16,588 nucleotides of DNA from Gammaproteobacteria bacterium (GCA_026398715.1 JAPLSI010000174.1:1-16588); one strand, 5' to 3'; numbered from the stretch's first letter, positions 1 through 7,364 are shown. Numbers and translations: made by a program. Notes: a model not told the origin generated them from the sequence alone.

Positions 1-1387
1 CCGGCTTGTCGACCAGGTTCATCGAGTTGAGGTAGTTCGGCGTCATCGACAGCACGATGGTGTCGCCGATGGCCTCGTGGAAGCCGTCGTTGGCGCCGTT
101 CTGGAAGATCGCCGGCAGGTCCTTGTAGGCCAGGTAGTAATAGATGTGGCCCAGCTCGTGGTAGATGGTTTCGTAGCTGTCTTCGTCGGGCTTGATGCAC
201 ATCTTGATGCGCACGTCGTCGCCGTCCATGGTCATCGGCCAGGCGCTGGCGTGGCAGACCACGTCGCGGTCGCGCGGCTGGGTGAACTGCGCCTTGTCCC
301 AGAACTTCTCCGGCAGCTTCGGCATGCCCAGGCTGACGTAGAAGCTCTCGGCTTCCTTCACCATCGCCTTGGCCTGTGCCAGGTCGGCGGCGCGGCCTAC
401 TTCGATGCGCTCATCGGCAGTCGGTTCGTGGCCGTTGGTCTTGCTGAAGTCGGCGAGCAGCGCGGCGAACTTCGCTTCGCGCTGCGCGTGCAGGGTCTTG
501 GTGATGTCGAGTTTCGCCACGCCCTTGTATGGCTGCACGATCGGCCAGAGGTTGCTCCAGTCCTGCTGCCACAGGTTGCCGGTGAGGTGGGCGGGGATCA
601 TTCCGTTCACTTCGCCCTGGGCGCCGTATTTGTCGACCAGCTTGTTCTTGGTGTAGCACTGCAGCTGGTCGTACAAGGGCTTGACCTGGTTCCACAGGCG
701 ATCGGTCTCGACCTGGAAATCAGCCGGCTTCATGTCGTAGCCGCTGCGCCACAGTTCGCCGGTGTTGGCGAAGCCCTGGTCCTTCGCGCCTTCGTTGTTC
801 AATTCCACGAAGCGCTTGTAAGCGGGGCGCATCGGCACCGAGATGGTGTGCCAGCCCTGCCATGCCGACAGTTGTTCGTCGTAGCTGCGGTTGGGGATGT
901 CCGACAGGATGTCCTCGATCTTGCCGATGTCCAGGCAGCTCGCCGGGTTGTTCGCATCCGGGCAATACTTGCCGGCGCCGTAGTCGCCATTGAGCTTCGC
1001 GCCGACCTTGGTCAGTTCGGCGAGGCTGGCCGGATTCTTCGGCGGCGGAATCGTGATGCCCAGGCGCAGCAGCTTGAGCGCGCGCGCGGTGTCGGGCGTC
1101 ATCGGCTTGCCTTCGTAGGCACGCGCGGCCTCGGCATAGTCGCCGACCTTGGCCAGGTTGCGTTCGTTGGCCTTGGACGCAACCAGTTGCGAGTCATCGT
1201 TGATGTAGGTTTCCGACAACCACTGCGCGGCGGTCGCTTCGACGTAGTCGGCGCGCATTTCCTTGTTGACGCGCGCGACGAACTGGTCGGCGGTTTCCTT
1301 TGGATCGGCCGCCGCTGCGCTTCCACTGGCGAGCGCCAGCAGGCTGGCGGAAATGGCGAGGGTCAGCAAGGCACGTTGGGCGGTCAA
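1..1387 (-). CDS. M2 family peptidyl-dipeptidase (bacterial ACE homologue), C-terminus cut by window edge
   Basis: This is a zinc dipeptidyl carboxypeptidase of the angiotensin-converting enzyme family, which removes C-terminal dipeptides. It is probably periplasmic. The visible 462 residues begin with a signal peptide: an Arg, a hydrophobic stretch at about residues 6-20, and an Ala-rich cleavage site near 26/27. The zinc motif HELGH is at residues 410-414 (bases 146-160). The third ligand fits Glu438 in GFHEAIGD, which has the same spacing as in ACE. The family is about 600-680 residues long, so roughly 150-200 residues lie beyond base 1. The start is TTG at 1387: GGAG lies six bases upstream, an in-frame TAG stands about 16 codons upstream, and the first in-frame ATG lies beyond the signal peptide. 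A Xanthomonas enzyme of this family has been characterised biochemically. The natural substrate is unknown. It is separated by 98 bases from the next gene upstream, so it may have its own promoter. Confidence 0.95.
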   Translation of the reverse strand, partial: MTAQRALLTLAISASLLALASGSAAAADPKETADQFVARVNKEMRADYVEATAAQWLSETYINDDSQLVASKANERNLAKVGDYAEAARAYEGKPMTPDTARALKLLRLGITIPPPKNPASLAELTKVGAKLNGDYGAGKYCPDANNPASCLDIGKIEDILSDIPNRSYDEQLSAWQGWHTISVPMRPAYKRFVELNNEGAKDQGFANTGELWRSGYDMKPADFQVETDRLWNQVKPLYDQLQCYTKNKLVDKYGAQGEVNGMIPAHLTGNLWQQDWSNLWPIVQPYKGVAKLDITKTLHAQREAKFAALLADFSKTNGHEPTADERIEVGRAADLAQAKAMVKEAESFYVSLGMPKLPEKFWDKAQFTQPRDRDVVCHASAWPMTMDGDDVRIKMCIKPDEDSYETIYHELGHIYYYLAYKDLPAIFQNGANDGFHEAIGDTIVLSMTPNYLNSMNLVDKP

Positions 1388-1393
1388 GGCGAA

Positions 1394-1399
1394 CTCCGG
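1394..1399 (-). promoter_or_regulatory. Shine-Dalgarno of the M2 peptidase, deciding a TTG start
   Basis: The minus strand reads CCGGAG here, with six bases before the TTG at 1387-1385. It places the start upstream of the signal peptide, where there is no ATG or GTG in frame. Confidence 0.7.
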
Positions 1400-1485
1400 A
1401 AAAATGGGGAAAATAAGGGGAAACGAAGGCTAGACCGGCGGCCGCCGCCGGCGCAAGTGCGAGTGCGGCACGGATGGGCTTCGGT

Positions 1486-1968
1486 TCAGCGACCGAGCCG
1501 TTCCAACAGCCCCGGGGCGAATACCTGCAGGCCCTCGCGCGCGTCGTCGGCGTCGGATTCGAACCAGGCCCGGGTCGAGCCGAGCCGGAAGCTGTAGCCC
1601 CAGGCGTCCATGTCGAGCATCAGGCGGTCGCTGCCGACGCCCTCGATGGCGTCGGCCAGCACTATCTGCAGATAGCAGGCGGCGTCTTCCTCCAGCACCG
1701 AGTCGCTGGCGTCGGTATGCACCGCGGCACGGCGCTCGGGTGGCATCACCAGCAGGTGGGACGCTTCGTGCAGGAGGGAGTGCACCGGCGTGTCGGCACG
1801 CGCGAAAACCGTGCTGCCGACCAGGCCCGCTTCGCATTCACCCCAGAAACTGCCAGGGATGGCATCGCCGTCGGCCACGCGCGCCAGTTGCAGGCCCAAC
1901 GAGGACAACAGCGCCGACGGCGCGTCGAATCCGGTGTCAGCCAGCGTCAGCACCGCGCCTGCAGCCAT
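1486..1968 (-). CDS. Small HExxH protein of unknown function (putative metallopeptidase-like), downstream of minE
   Basis: I do not recognise a named family. The 160-residue product has no signal peptide or membrane segment. It carries a zinc-peptidase-like motif LLHEASHLL, with His67, Glu68 and His71. An acidic cluster LEEDAACYLQ follows at residues 92-101, 22-23 residues on, where a gluzincin would place its third ligand. Aromatic residues cluster at 123-136 (DAWGYSF, then RAWFES). The start ATG lies six bases after the minE stop, so the gene is very probably co-transcribed with minCDE, although the ribosome site is weak (GAAG). Zinc binding and peptidase activity are inferred from the motif only. 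An alternative is a structural relic of a peptidase fold. Confidence 0.8.
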   Translation of the reverse strand: MAAGAVLTLADTGFDAPSALLSSLGLQLARVADGDAIPGSFWGECEAGLVGSTVFARADTPVHSLLHEASHLLVMPPERRAAVHTDASDSVLEEDAACYLQIVLADAIEGVGSDRLMLDMDAWGYSFRLGSTRAWFESDADDAREGLQVFAPGLLERLGR

Positions 1969-1974
1969 CGTGCT

Positions 1975-2244
1975 TCAGTCGTTCGCGACTGCGGACTTTT
2001 CCGGCAATGCGACGGAAATGTCGAGGACCTCGTTGTCGCCGTCCTTGATCAGGTCGACCTTCACCGCGTCCACGTCCACGTTGACGTACTTGCGGATGAC
2101 CTCGAGCAGTTCGCGCTGCAGCAGGGGCAGGTAGTCGGGCGCGCCGCGCAGGCTGCGTTCCTGCTGGATGAGGATGCGCAGGCGGTCCTTGGCGACGTTG
2201 GCGGTGTTCTTGTTGCGGGCGACCAGGAAATCGAAGATGCCCAT
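1975..2244 (-). CDS. minE: Cell division topological specificity factor MinE
   Basis: MinE binds MinD at the membrane, stimulates its ATPase and drives the pole-to-pole Min oscillation that keeps the septum at midcell. The 89-residue length matches the family. The N-terminus MGIFDFL is the amphipathic membrane-targeting segment. [14 protein letters not shown] at about residues 13-26 is the conserved anti-MinCD helix/strand. The C-terminal topological domain includes [15 protein letters not shown] and [12 protein letters not shown]. The gene lies three bases after the minD stop, in the usual minC-minD-minE order, which points to translational coupling. Confidence 0.97.
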   Translation of the reverse strand: MGIFDFLVARNKNTANVAKDRLRILIQQERSLRGAPDYLPLLQRELLEVIRKYVNVDVDAVKVDLIKDGDNEVLDISVALPEKSAVAND

Positions 2245-2247
2245 GCC

Positions 2248-3057
2248 TCAGCTCCCGAAGATCTTCGAGAAGAAACCCTTCTTCTCGACGGTGGTGAAGC
2301 GCAGCGGCACGGTGTCGCCAAGGATGCGGGCCACGGCATCGGTGTAGGCCTGTCCGGCCTGCGACATGTCGTCCAGGATGACCGGCACGCCGGCGTTGGA
2401 ACTCTGGAGCACTTCGGGCGATTCGGGAATGACGCCGATCACCTTCAGGCCGAGGATTTCCTCGACGTCGGCGATCGACAGCATGTCGCCCTTCTCGACG
2501 CGGATCGGGCTGTAGCGGGTGAGCAGCAGGTGTTCCTTCACGCGCTCGCCGTTCTCGGCCTTGCGGGTCTTCGAAGCAAGCAGTCCAAGGATCCGGTCGG
2601 AGTCACGCACCGAGGAAACTTCCGGGTTGACCACGACCACGGCGCGATCGGCGAAATACATCGCCAGGAACGCGCCTTTCTCGATGCCGGCCGGCGAATC
2701 GCAGACGATGAAGTCGAAGCCTTCCTCGGCAATGTCCTTCAGTACTTTCTCGACGCCTTCCTTGGTCAGCGCATCCTTGTCGCGGGTCTGCGAGGCAGCC
2801 AGCACGTAAAGATTCTCGAAGCGCTTGTCCTTGATCAAGGCCTGGCGGATGGAGGCCTCGCCGAGCACGACATTGACGAAGTCGTACACCACGCGCCGCT
2901 CGCAACCCATGATCAGGTCGAGGTTGCGCAGGCCGACGTCGAAGTCGATGACGGCCGTCTTCTTTCCAGCCTTGGCCAGGCCGCAAGCGATGCTTGCACT
3001 GGTGGTGGTCTTGCCGACGCCACCCTTGCCCGAGGTCACCACGATGATTTCCGCCAA
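2248..3057 (-). CDS. minD: Septum site-determining ATPase MinD
   Basis: MinD is a ParA/Mrp-type ATPase that dimerises with ATP on the inner membrane, recruits MinC and is released by MinE. The deviant Walker A motif GKGGVGKTT is at residues 10-18, with the signature Lys11 and the P-loop Lys16. The switch region VIDFDVGLRNLD starts near residue 36, and the Walker B-like segment FIVCDSPAGIE is near residue 116. The C-terminus KKGFFSKIFGS is the amphipathic membrane-targeting helix. The length of 269 residues is typical. The start codon is TTG, placed by AGGAGA six bases upstream and by the family N-terminus (MAxIIVVTSGKGG). This rare start may limit MinD synthesis relative to its neighbours. 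Confidence 0.98.
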   Translation of the reverse strand: MAEIIVVTSGKGGVGKTTTSASIACGLAKAGKKTAVIDFDVGLRNLDLIMGCERRVVYDFVNVVLGEASIRQALIKDKRFENLYVLAASQTRDKDALTKEGVEKVLKDIAEEGFDFIVCDSPAGIEKGAFLAMYFADRAVVVVNPEVSSVRDSDRILGLLASKTRKAENGERVKEHLLLTRYSPIRVEKGDMLSIADVEEILGLKVIGVIPESPEVLQSSNAGVPVILDDMSQAGQAYTDAVARILGDTVPLRFTTVEKKGFFSKIFGS

Positions 3058-3063
3058 GTTGTT

Positions 3064-3069
3064 TCTCCT
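3064..3069 (-). promoter_or_regulatory. Strong Shine-Dalgarno of minD ahead of a TTG start
   Basis: AGGAGA on the minus strand, six bases before TTG at 3057-3055, lies inside the 28-base minC-minD gap. It pairs well with the 16S rRNA tail and compensates for the weak start codon. Confidence 0.8.
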
Positions 3070-3085
3070 GGATGCCGCTATGGGT

Positions 3086-3877
3086 TCAAGCCAGCGCTTC
3101 GATGCGCAGGCTGTCGTTTTCGAGCCAGATCTGGACGGGCTTGCCGATCAGGTCCCTGGGAATTTCTTCAAGCACTTTGTACGTTCCGGCGATCGCAACC
3201 AGTTCGGCGTTGAATTCGCGGCAGAAGATGCGTGCCGTCGCCAGGCCGCCGGCACCGGCAAGCGCGCGACCACGCAGCGCGCCGTAGATGTGGATCGAGC
3301 CATCGGCGATGACTTCGGCGCCGGCGCCCACCGTCGCGCAGACCGTCAGGTCGCGGTCCTGTGCGTAGATTTGCTGGCCCGAGCGCACCGGGGACGTTTG
3401 CATCATCCCAACTTCGTTTGGCGTGCTTGGTGGAGTGGCGGCGCTCTTGGCAGCCGGGGCCTCTACAGGCGCCGGCTTTTGAGCGACCGCTATGGGTTCG
3501 CTGGGTGCTGCCGCAACCTGGGAAACGCCCGATCCGGTCTCGTACGCCGCGCGGAATTTCGCCAGCAAGGGCAATCCCACTTCGCGCGACAGGGATTCGA
3601 TCGCCGTGGTGCCGTAGGCGATACCGACCGGCAGCACGCCGGCGCCATGCAGCCCTTCGACGAGCGCATTCACCGTCGCGGCATCGGGACAATCGCTCAG
3701 CCCGCCGAAATCCAGGATGACGGCCGCCCGCTGGAACAGCTTGGGCGCGCTGCGCACGCGATCGGCCATCTCTGCGCAAATCTTCGGGACATCGAGGTTG
3801 CGGATTCGCAGGTTGGCGATGCCGACCTGTCCGATCTTGAGTTCGCCGGCTTGTTCGTAATCGGGGATTGCCGACAT
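3086..3877 (-). CDS. minC: Septum site-determining protein MinC
   Basis: MinC inhibits FtsZ ring assembly away from midcell and is carried by MinD. The 263-residue product has an N-terminal FtsZ-inhibiting domain (about 1-112, ILDFGGL near 54-60). A long Ala/Pro-rich linker follows (about 115-160). The C-terminal beta-helix domain binds MinD and FtsZ. It opens with PVRSGQQIYAQDRDL at 163-177 and includes ADGSIHIYGALRGRALAGAGG near 191-211. It is about 30 residues longer than the E. coli protein, mostly in the linker. I chose the ATG at 3877 because it gives the family-like N-terminus. The reading frame stays open further upstream, but only inside the GNAT gene. It begins two bases after the GNAT stop. 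Confidence 0.95.
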   Translation of the reverse strand: MSAIPDYEQAGELKIGQVGIANLRIRNLDVPKICAEMADRVRSAPKLFQRAAVILDFGGLSDCPDAATVNALVEGLHGAGVLPVGIAYGTTAIESLSREVGLPLLAKFRAAYETGSGVSQVAAAPSEPIAVAQKPAPVEAPAAKSAATPPSTPNEVGMMQTSPVRSGQQIYAQDRDLTVCATVGAGAEVIADGSIHIYGALRGRALAGAGGLATARIFCREFNAELVAIAGTYKVLEEIPRDLIGKPVQIWLENDSLRIEALA

Positions 3878-3879
3878 GC

Positions 3880-4476
3880 TCAGGTGCCGGTGGCGCGCTG
3901 CGGCTTGCGGCCGGGAAGGGCGCGCGCGGCCAGCCACGGCTGGTCGGGCAACTTGCCGTCGTAGGATCGGTGCACGAACGGATAACTGCACAACTCCTTG
4001 ACCAGCATCGCGGCGCGGACGCCGGGGCCTTCCATCACGTGCTGGCCCACTTCACGGAAACCGAAGCTGCCATGGAAGAGCAAGGCGGGATGGCTGCTGC
4101 CTTCAAGGAAGACTTCCGCAGCCAGGCAGGGCACGCGCACTTCGGCGAAGCTCTGCACGTCGCCATAGAACACGCGGCCGACGCCGGCGCCGCGGCGGGT
4201 GCTGGCGATGACGATGCGGTCGATATAGAGGAATTCCGGATAGCGGTCGCGGAACCACAGGAAGTTCGGGCTGTCGTGCGGCGCGTCCTGCGACAGTGCC
4301 ACCAGGAAGCCCGCGAGCAGGCCGTCTTTTTCGGCGACCCGGAAGTAATCGGCGTTTTCCCAGAAGAATCGGAGCTTGCCGGCGTCCATCGGAAGGATCC
4401 CGGGTCCGGCTGCATTGTTCAGTGCAAGAACCAGATCCAGCTCGTGCTCGCGCACGTCGCGGATGACGATCGACAT
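3880..4476 (-). CDS. GNAT family N-acetyltransferase, first gene of the min cluster
   Basis: This is a 198-residue acetyl-CoA-dependent N-acetyltransferase of unknown substrate. The acetyl-CoA pyrophosphate-binding loop RGAGVG is at residues 95-100. It follows a beta strand (FLYIDRIVI, 82-90) and precedes a helix, as expected of motif A. LLAGFLVALS at 53-62 is the preceding core strand. FLEGSSHPALLFHGSFGFREVG near 123-144 is the typical motif B region, where the second Phe/Gly pair contacts CoA. The gene stops two bases before minC, so it probably leads the same transcript. No signal peptide is visible, so the protein is cytoplasmic. Whether it acetylates a division protein or is just a passenger cannot be told. 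Confidence 0.88.
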   Translation of the reverse strand: MSIVIRDVREHELDLVLALNNAAGPGILPMDAGKLRFFWENADYFRVAEKDGLLAGFLVALSQDAPHDSPNFLWFRDRYPEFLYIDRIVIASTRRGAGVGRVFYGDVQSFAEVRVPCLAAEVFLEGSSHPALLFHGSFGFREVGQHVMEGPGVRAAMLVKELCSYPFVHRSYDGKLPDQPWLAARALPGRKPQRATGT

Positions 4477-4538
4477 TTTCGGTGTGACTCCCAGATTTCC
4501 GGCGCGTCACCCTGGGGGCGGGCGTCGTGCTGCGGCGG

Positions 4539-4547
4539 ATTATCGCA
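4539..4547 (-). promoter_or_regulatory. Possible extended -10 element for the GNAT-min cluster
   Basis: The minus strand reads TGCGATAAT, an extended -10 (TGn plus GATAAT) about 63 bases before the GNAT start. No convincing -35 hexamer lies 17 bases upstream, so this is a weak call. The surrounding 4477-4643 intergenic region is the divergent spacer between the min cluster and the sensor kinase and holds nothing else I can support. Confidence 0.3.
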
Positions 4548-4643
4548 TGGACTTTTGCGTGGCGGCGACGGTCATCGGCCGGCATTAGCTGTTAAAAGTC
4601 CGTTACCCGTGACTTTCGGGCCGCCTTAACGGGCATCCTGCTG

Positions 4644-5498
4644 ATGCTCGTGTCGGGCGTGATTCCCTGGCTGATGCCCCTGGGCGTGGGTATTGCGTGG
4701 CTGATCCTGATGCACGTGCCCCTGGTTCCGGTGTTCCTGGAGTTCGAGAACTTCACCCCGGTCTTCGCGGTGCTGCAGGCGGTGATGTACGCGGGCTACT
4801 CCAGCTTCACTTTCATCACCGGCCTTGTTGCACGGCAGCAGGCGCAGGCGCGGGAGGAGCAGCGGCGGCTGAATGCCGAGTTGCGCGCAACGCGGGCCTT
4901 GTTGGCCGAGAGCTCGCGCATGAGCGAGCGCCTGCGCATCTCGCGGGAGCTGCATGATCTGCTCGGCCACCACCTGACCGCGCTTAGCCTGAACCTGGAG
5001 GTGGCCGGCCACCTTGCCGAGGGCAAGGCGCTCGAACACGTCCGGCAGAGCCACACGCTGGCCAAGCTGTTGCTGACCGACGTGCGCGAAGTGGTCAGCG
5101 AGATGCGCGAGGACGGGGGGATAGACCTGACCCATGCCCTGAAGGTACTGGTCGAGGGCGTGCCGGCCCTGCAAGTGGACCTGGAGCTTCCGGAGAGATT
5201 GCACATCGAGGATCCCGAGCGCGCGCAGGTGCTGCTGCGCTGTGCGCAGGAGATCATCACCAACACGGTGCGGCATTCCGGTGCCAGCCATCTGAACCTG
5301 ACCATGACCCAGGACGCCGGCGAGATCCGCCTGGCCGCCCGCGACAACGGCCGCGGCTGCGAGGCGGCCAAGCCGGGCAATGGCTTGCGCGGCATGCGCG
5401 AGAGACTTTCCGCCTACGGCGGCCAAGTGGATATCATCACTGCACCCGGGCAGGGCTTCGCCCTTGACGTGCGCATACCGCTGGAGGCGGCAACATGA
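4644..5498 (+). CDS. Two-component sensor histidine kinase, HisKA_3 (DesK/NarX-like) type, short N-terminus
   Basis: This inner-membrane kinase autophosphorylates and passes phosphate to the regulator encoded next to it. Residues 1-63 hold about two membrane segments, and a coiled-coil linker (about 64-98) follows. The H-box RISRELHDLLGHHLTALS has the phospho-acceptor His104. The N-box is QEIITNTVRHSG (202-213), the G1 box DNGRG (234-238), and the G2 box GNGLRGMRERL (245-255). The sensor part is shorter than in usual DesK-like kinases of 350-400 residues, which have four to six membrane helices. The frame is open upstream to 4596, but there is no ATG, GTG or TTG there, and no good ribosome site precedes 4644. 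The true start is therefore uncertain and the protein may be N-terminally reduced. The stop overlaps the regulator start by four bases. Confidence 0.9.
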   Translation: MLVSGVIPWLMPLGVGIAWLILMHVPLVPVFLEFENFTPVFAVLQAVMYAGYSSFTFITGLVARQQAQAREEQRRLNAELRATRALLAESSRMSERLRISRELHDLLGHHLTALSLNLEVAGHLAEGKALEHVRQSHTLAKLLLTDVREVVSEMREDGGIDLTHALKVLVEGVPALQVDLELPERLHIEDPERAQVLLRCAQEIITNTVRHSGASHLNLTMTQDAGEIRLAARDNGRGCEAAKPGNGLRGMRERLSAYGGQVDIITAPGQGFALDVRIPLEAAT

Positions 5499-6136
5499 TC
5501 CGAGTCTGCCTGGTCGACGACCAGACCCTGGTGCGCCAGGGCGTCCGATCCTTGCTTGAGCTGGCCGACAACATCGAAGTCGTGGCGGAAGCCTCCGACG
5601 GTCGGCAGGCCGTGGAACTGATTCCCCAGATCAAGCCCGACGTGGTTCTGATGGACATGCGCATGCCCATCATGTCGGGCCTTGAGGCCCTGCAGGCACT
5701 CGCCGCCAAGGGCGAACTGCCGCCGACCATCATCCTCACCACCTTCGACGACGACCAGCTCGTGCTTGCAGGCATCAAGGTCGGCGCCCGCGGCTACCTG
5801 CTCAAGGACGTGACCCTGGACCAACTGGTGTCGGCGATCCAGACCGTTGCCGACGGCGGTTCCCTGGTGCAGCCGGCGGTAACCCAGCGCCTGCTGTCCG
5901 GGCTGGAAGGCCTGCACAACGCCTTCGTCAGCCTCGAACAACCCGACCCGCTGACCGACCGGGAAACCGAGATCCTGCGCCTGATGGCGGGCGGCTTCTC
6001 CAACAAGGAGATCGCCAATTCCCTGGGCGTGGCCGAGGGCACCGTAAAGAACCACGTGTCCAACATCCTGTCGAAGCTGGGCGTCCGGGACCGTACCCGG
6101 GCCGTGCTGAAGGCCTTCGAGCTGAAGCTGGTGTGA
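5495..6136 (+). CDS. NarL/FixJ (LuxR-HTH) family response regulator
   Basis: This is a DNA-binding response regulator, the partner of the preceding kinase. The receiver domain spans about residues 1-118. It has the acidic pair Asp8/Asp9, phospho-acceptor Asp54 (VLMDMRMP), Thr82/Thr83 and Lys104. The C-terminal LuxR-type helix-turn-helix is at about 152-213 (LTDRETEILRLMAGG, then NKEIANSLGVAEGTVKNHV). The length of 213 residues is typical. ATGA overlap with the kinase gene implies translational coupling. The target genes are unknown. The SRPBCC gene downstream is a possible one, being 118 bases away on the same strand. Confidence 0.95.
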   Translation: MIRVCLVDDQTLVRQGVRSLLELADNIEVVAEASDGRQAVELIPQIKPDVVLMDMRMPIMSGLEALQALAAKGELPPTIILTTFDDDQLVLAGIKVGARGYLLKDVTLDQLVSAIQTVADGGSLVQPAVTQRLLSGLEGLHNAFVSLEQPDPLTDRETEILRLMAGGFSNKEIANSLGVAEGTVKNHVSNILSKLGVRDRTRAVLKAFELKLV

Positions 6137-6254
6137 GTTCGGTCACCCTCGGGGTGCATGCCCCTGCCGGTCGCCGGTTTGACCTGTTATCCTCTCGAGT
6201 TCCTGCCCGGGCGAAGCGTTCCCCTGGCGAGGGACGTGCCTGGAGAGCCGCCGA

Positions 6255-7322
6255 ATGACCCGTTTTATCGAATTCCTGATTTCCCTGCTGATCGTCGTCG
6301 TCGTATTCGTCGTGATTGGCCTGTTCCTGCCTGCGAAGCGCATGTACAGCTACAGCATCGAGACCAACCGTCCGATGTCCACGGTGAACGACCTGTTCAA
6401 CGGCTTCAGCCGGTTCAAGGACTGGAATCCGCTGTTGCGCTACGACGCGCGCGCCAAGTACGAGATCAGCGGCCCGGCCCAGGGCGTCGGCGCCAAGTTC
6501 AGCTACCAGTCGCGCGACAAGGTCATCGGCAACGGTTCCTGGGAAATCGTCGAGTCCATCCCCGGCGAGAAGATCAAGTACAAGCTCACCGGTCCGGCCA
6601 GCGGCAAGGACAAGTCCATGACCATCCGCATGACGCGGACCGGGCAGGGCAACAAGAACGTCAGGATCACCCAGGAATACCGGGTGAACTACGGCTGGGA
6701 CATCCCGGGCCGCTACGCGGGCCTGTACGTGAACCGCAACATCGGCGACGACGTGAAGCGTGGTCTCGACAAGTTCAGCGGATTGCTCGCAACCATCCCC
6801 CGCTTCGATTATTCGCAGCATCCGGGCGAGTTCGAGGTCATCCAGATGCCGGCCCAGGACATCCTGCTGGTTAGCACGGCGTCCAAGCGCAACAACGAAG
6901 ACATCATGTCCGCCATGGAGAACCAGGTCAGCTGGATCAACAAGGTGATGGAGGCCAACGGCCTGGTCGCCAACGGCCCGCTGCGCATCGTGACTACCGA
7001 GTTCACCAGCGACAGCTATGCCTTCGACGTGGTCCAGCCGGTTCGCCGCGCCGCCGACGCCGAAGGTGTCGCCGCCGGCCAGAAGATGTCCCTGCGCCTG
7101 GAAGGTCCGGTCAGTTACGACCAGATCCCGGCACGCCGCGTCGCCAAGACCAGCTACAACGGTCCGTCGCCGGGCCTGGCCCGCGTGCGTGACCTGTTGC
7201 GCGCCTGGGCGATGACCCACGGCAGCGACACCCATGACCGTCCGTACGAGGAATACCTGGGTGGCGTTTCGACGATGCTCGATGAAGACGCCCAGTTCAA
7301 CGTGTACTGGCCGCTCAAGTAA
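6255..7322 (+). CDS. Membrane-anchored SRPBCC / GyrI-like effector-binding domain protein
   Basis: The 355-residue product has one N-terminal membrane segment (about residues 5-26, very Val/Ile/Leu rich). It is followed by a START/SRPBCC-like domain at about 28-180: FNGFSRFKDWNPLLRYD near 49-65 is the typical segment, and GVGAKFSYQS and SWEIVE follow the polyketide-cyclase pattern. The C-terminal half (about 195-350) looks like a GyrI-like small-molecule-binding domain, with ILLVSTASKRN, the paired repeat with IPARRVAKTSYNGP, and a final strand FNVYWPLK. This two-domain layout is found in proteins annotated as SRPBCC family. The ligand is unknown. GGAGA lies about eight bases before the ATG. 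It sits after the two-component genes and ends at a strong terminator. Confidence 0.85.
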   Translation: MTRFIEFLISLLIVVVVFVVIGLFLPAKRMYSYSIETNRPMSTVNDLFNGFSRFKDWNPLLRYDARAKYEISGPAQGVGAKFSYQSRDKVIGNGSWEIVESIPGEKIKYKLTGPASGKDKSMTIRMTRTGQGNKNVRITQEYRVNYGWDIPGRYAGLYVNRNIGDDVKRGLDKFSGLLATIPRFDYSQHPGEFEVIQMPAQDILLVSTASKRNNEDIMSAMENQVSWINKVMEANGLVANGPLRIVTTEFTSDSYAFDVVQPVRRAADAEGVAAGQKMSLRLEGPVSYDQIPARRVAKTSYNGPSPGLARVRDLLRAWAMTHGSDTHDRPYEEYLGGVSTMLDEDAQFNVYWPLK

Positions 7323-7334
7323 GAATTGAAATGC

Positions 7335-7364
7335 GAGGGCGGGCGAAAGCCCGCCCTTCGTTTT
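7335..7364 (+). terminator. Rho-independent terminator after the SRPBCC gene
   Basis: A perfect eight-pair GC stem (GGGCGGGC at 7337-7344 with GCCCGCCC at 7349-7356) closes a GAAA tetraloop. It is extended by an A-T pair and followed by TTCGTTTT. It starts 12 bases after the stop codon. Confidence 0.9.

Noticed and set aside
1435..1451. Inverted repeat CCGGCGG-CCG-CCGCCGG between the HExxH gene and the M2 peptidase, as a terminator
   Set aside because: The stem is strong, but no run of T follows on the minus strand, so I do not call an intrinsic terminator. It may be a chance GC palindrome.
77..1597. Plus-strand open frame of about 506 codons antisense to the M2 peptidase
   Set aside because: The opposite strand encodes a clear M2 peptidase with signal peptide and zinc motif. 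The plus-strand translation is Val/Gly/Arg-rich, matches no family, and is the usual by-product of GC-rich codon use.
1474..3213. Plus-strand open frame of about 579 codons antisense to the HExxH gene, minE and minD
   Set aside because: It crosses three real minus-strand genes, and its product has the low-complexity His/Asp/Val/Gln composition typical of an antisense shadow frame.
6143..6170. Short repeats (CACCC/GGGTG, GGGG/CCCC) after the response regulator as a terminator
   Set aside because: Stems of only four or five pairs and no T tract.
5928..7235. Minus-strand open frame of about 435 codons antisense to the response regulator and SRPBCC gene
   Set aside because: It spans two real genes and the gap between them, with no recognisable domain.
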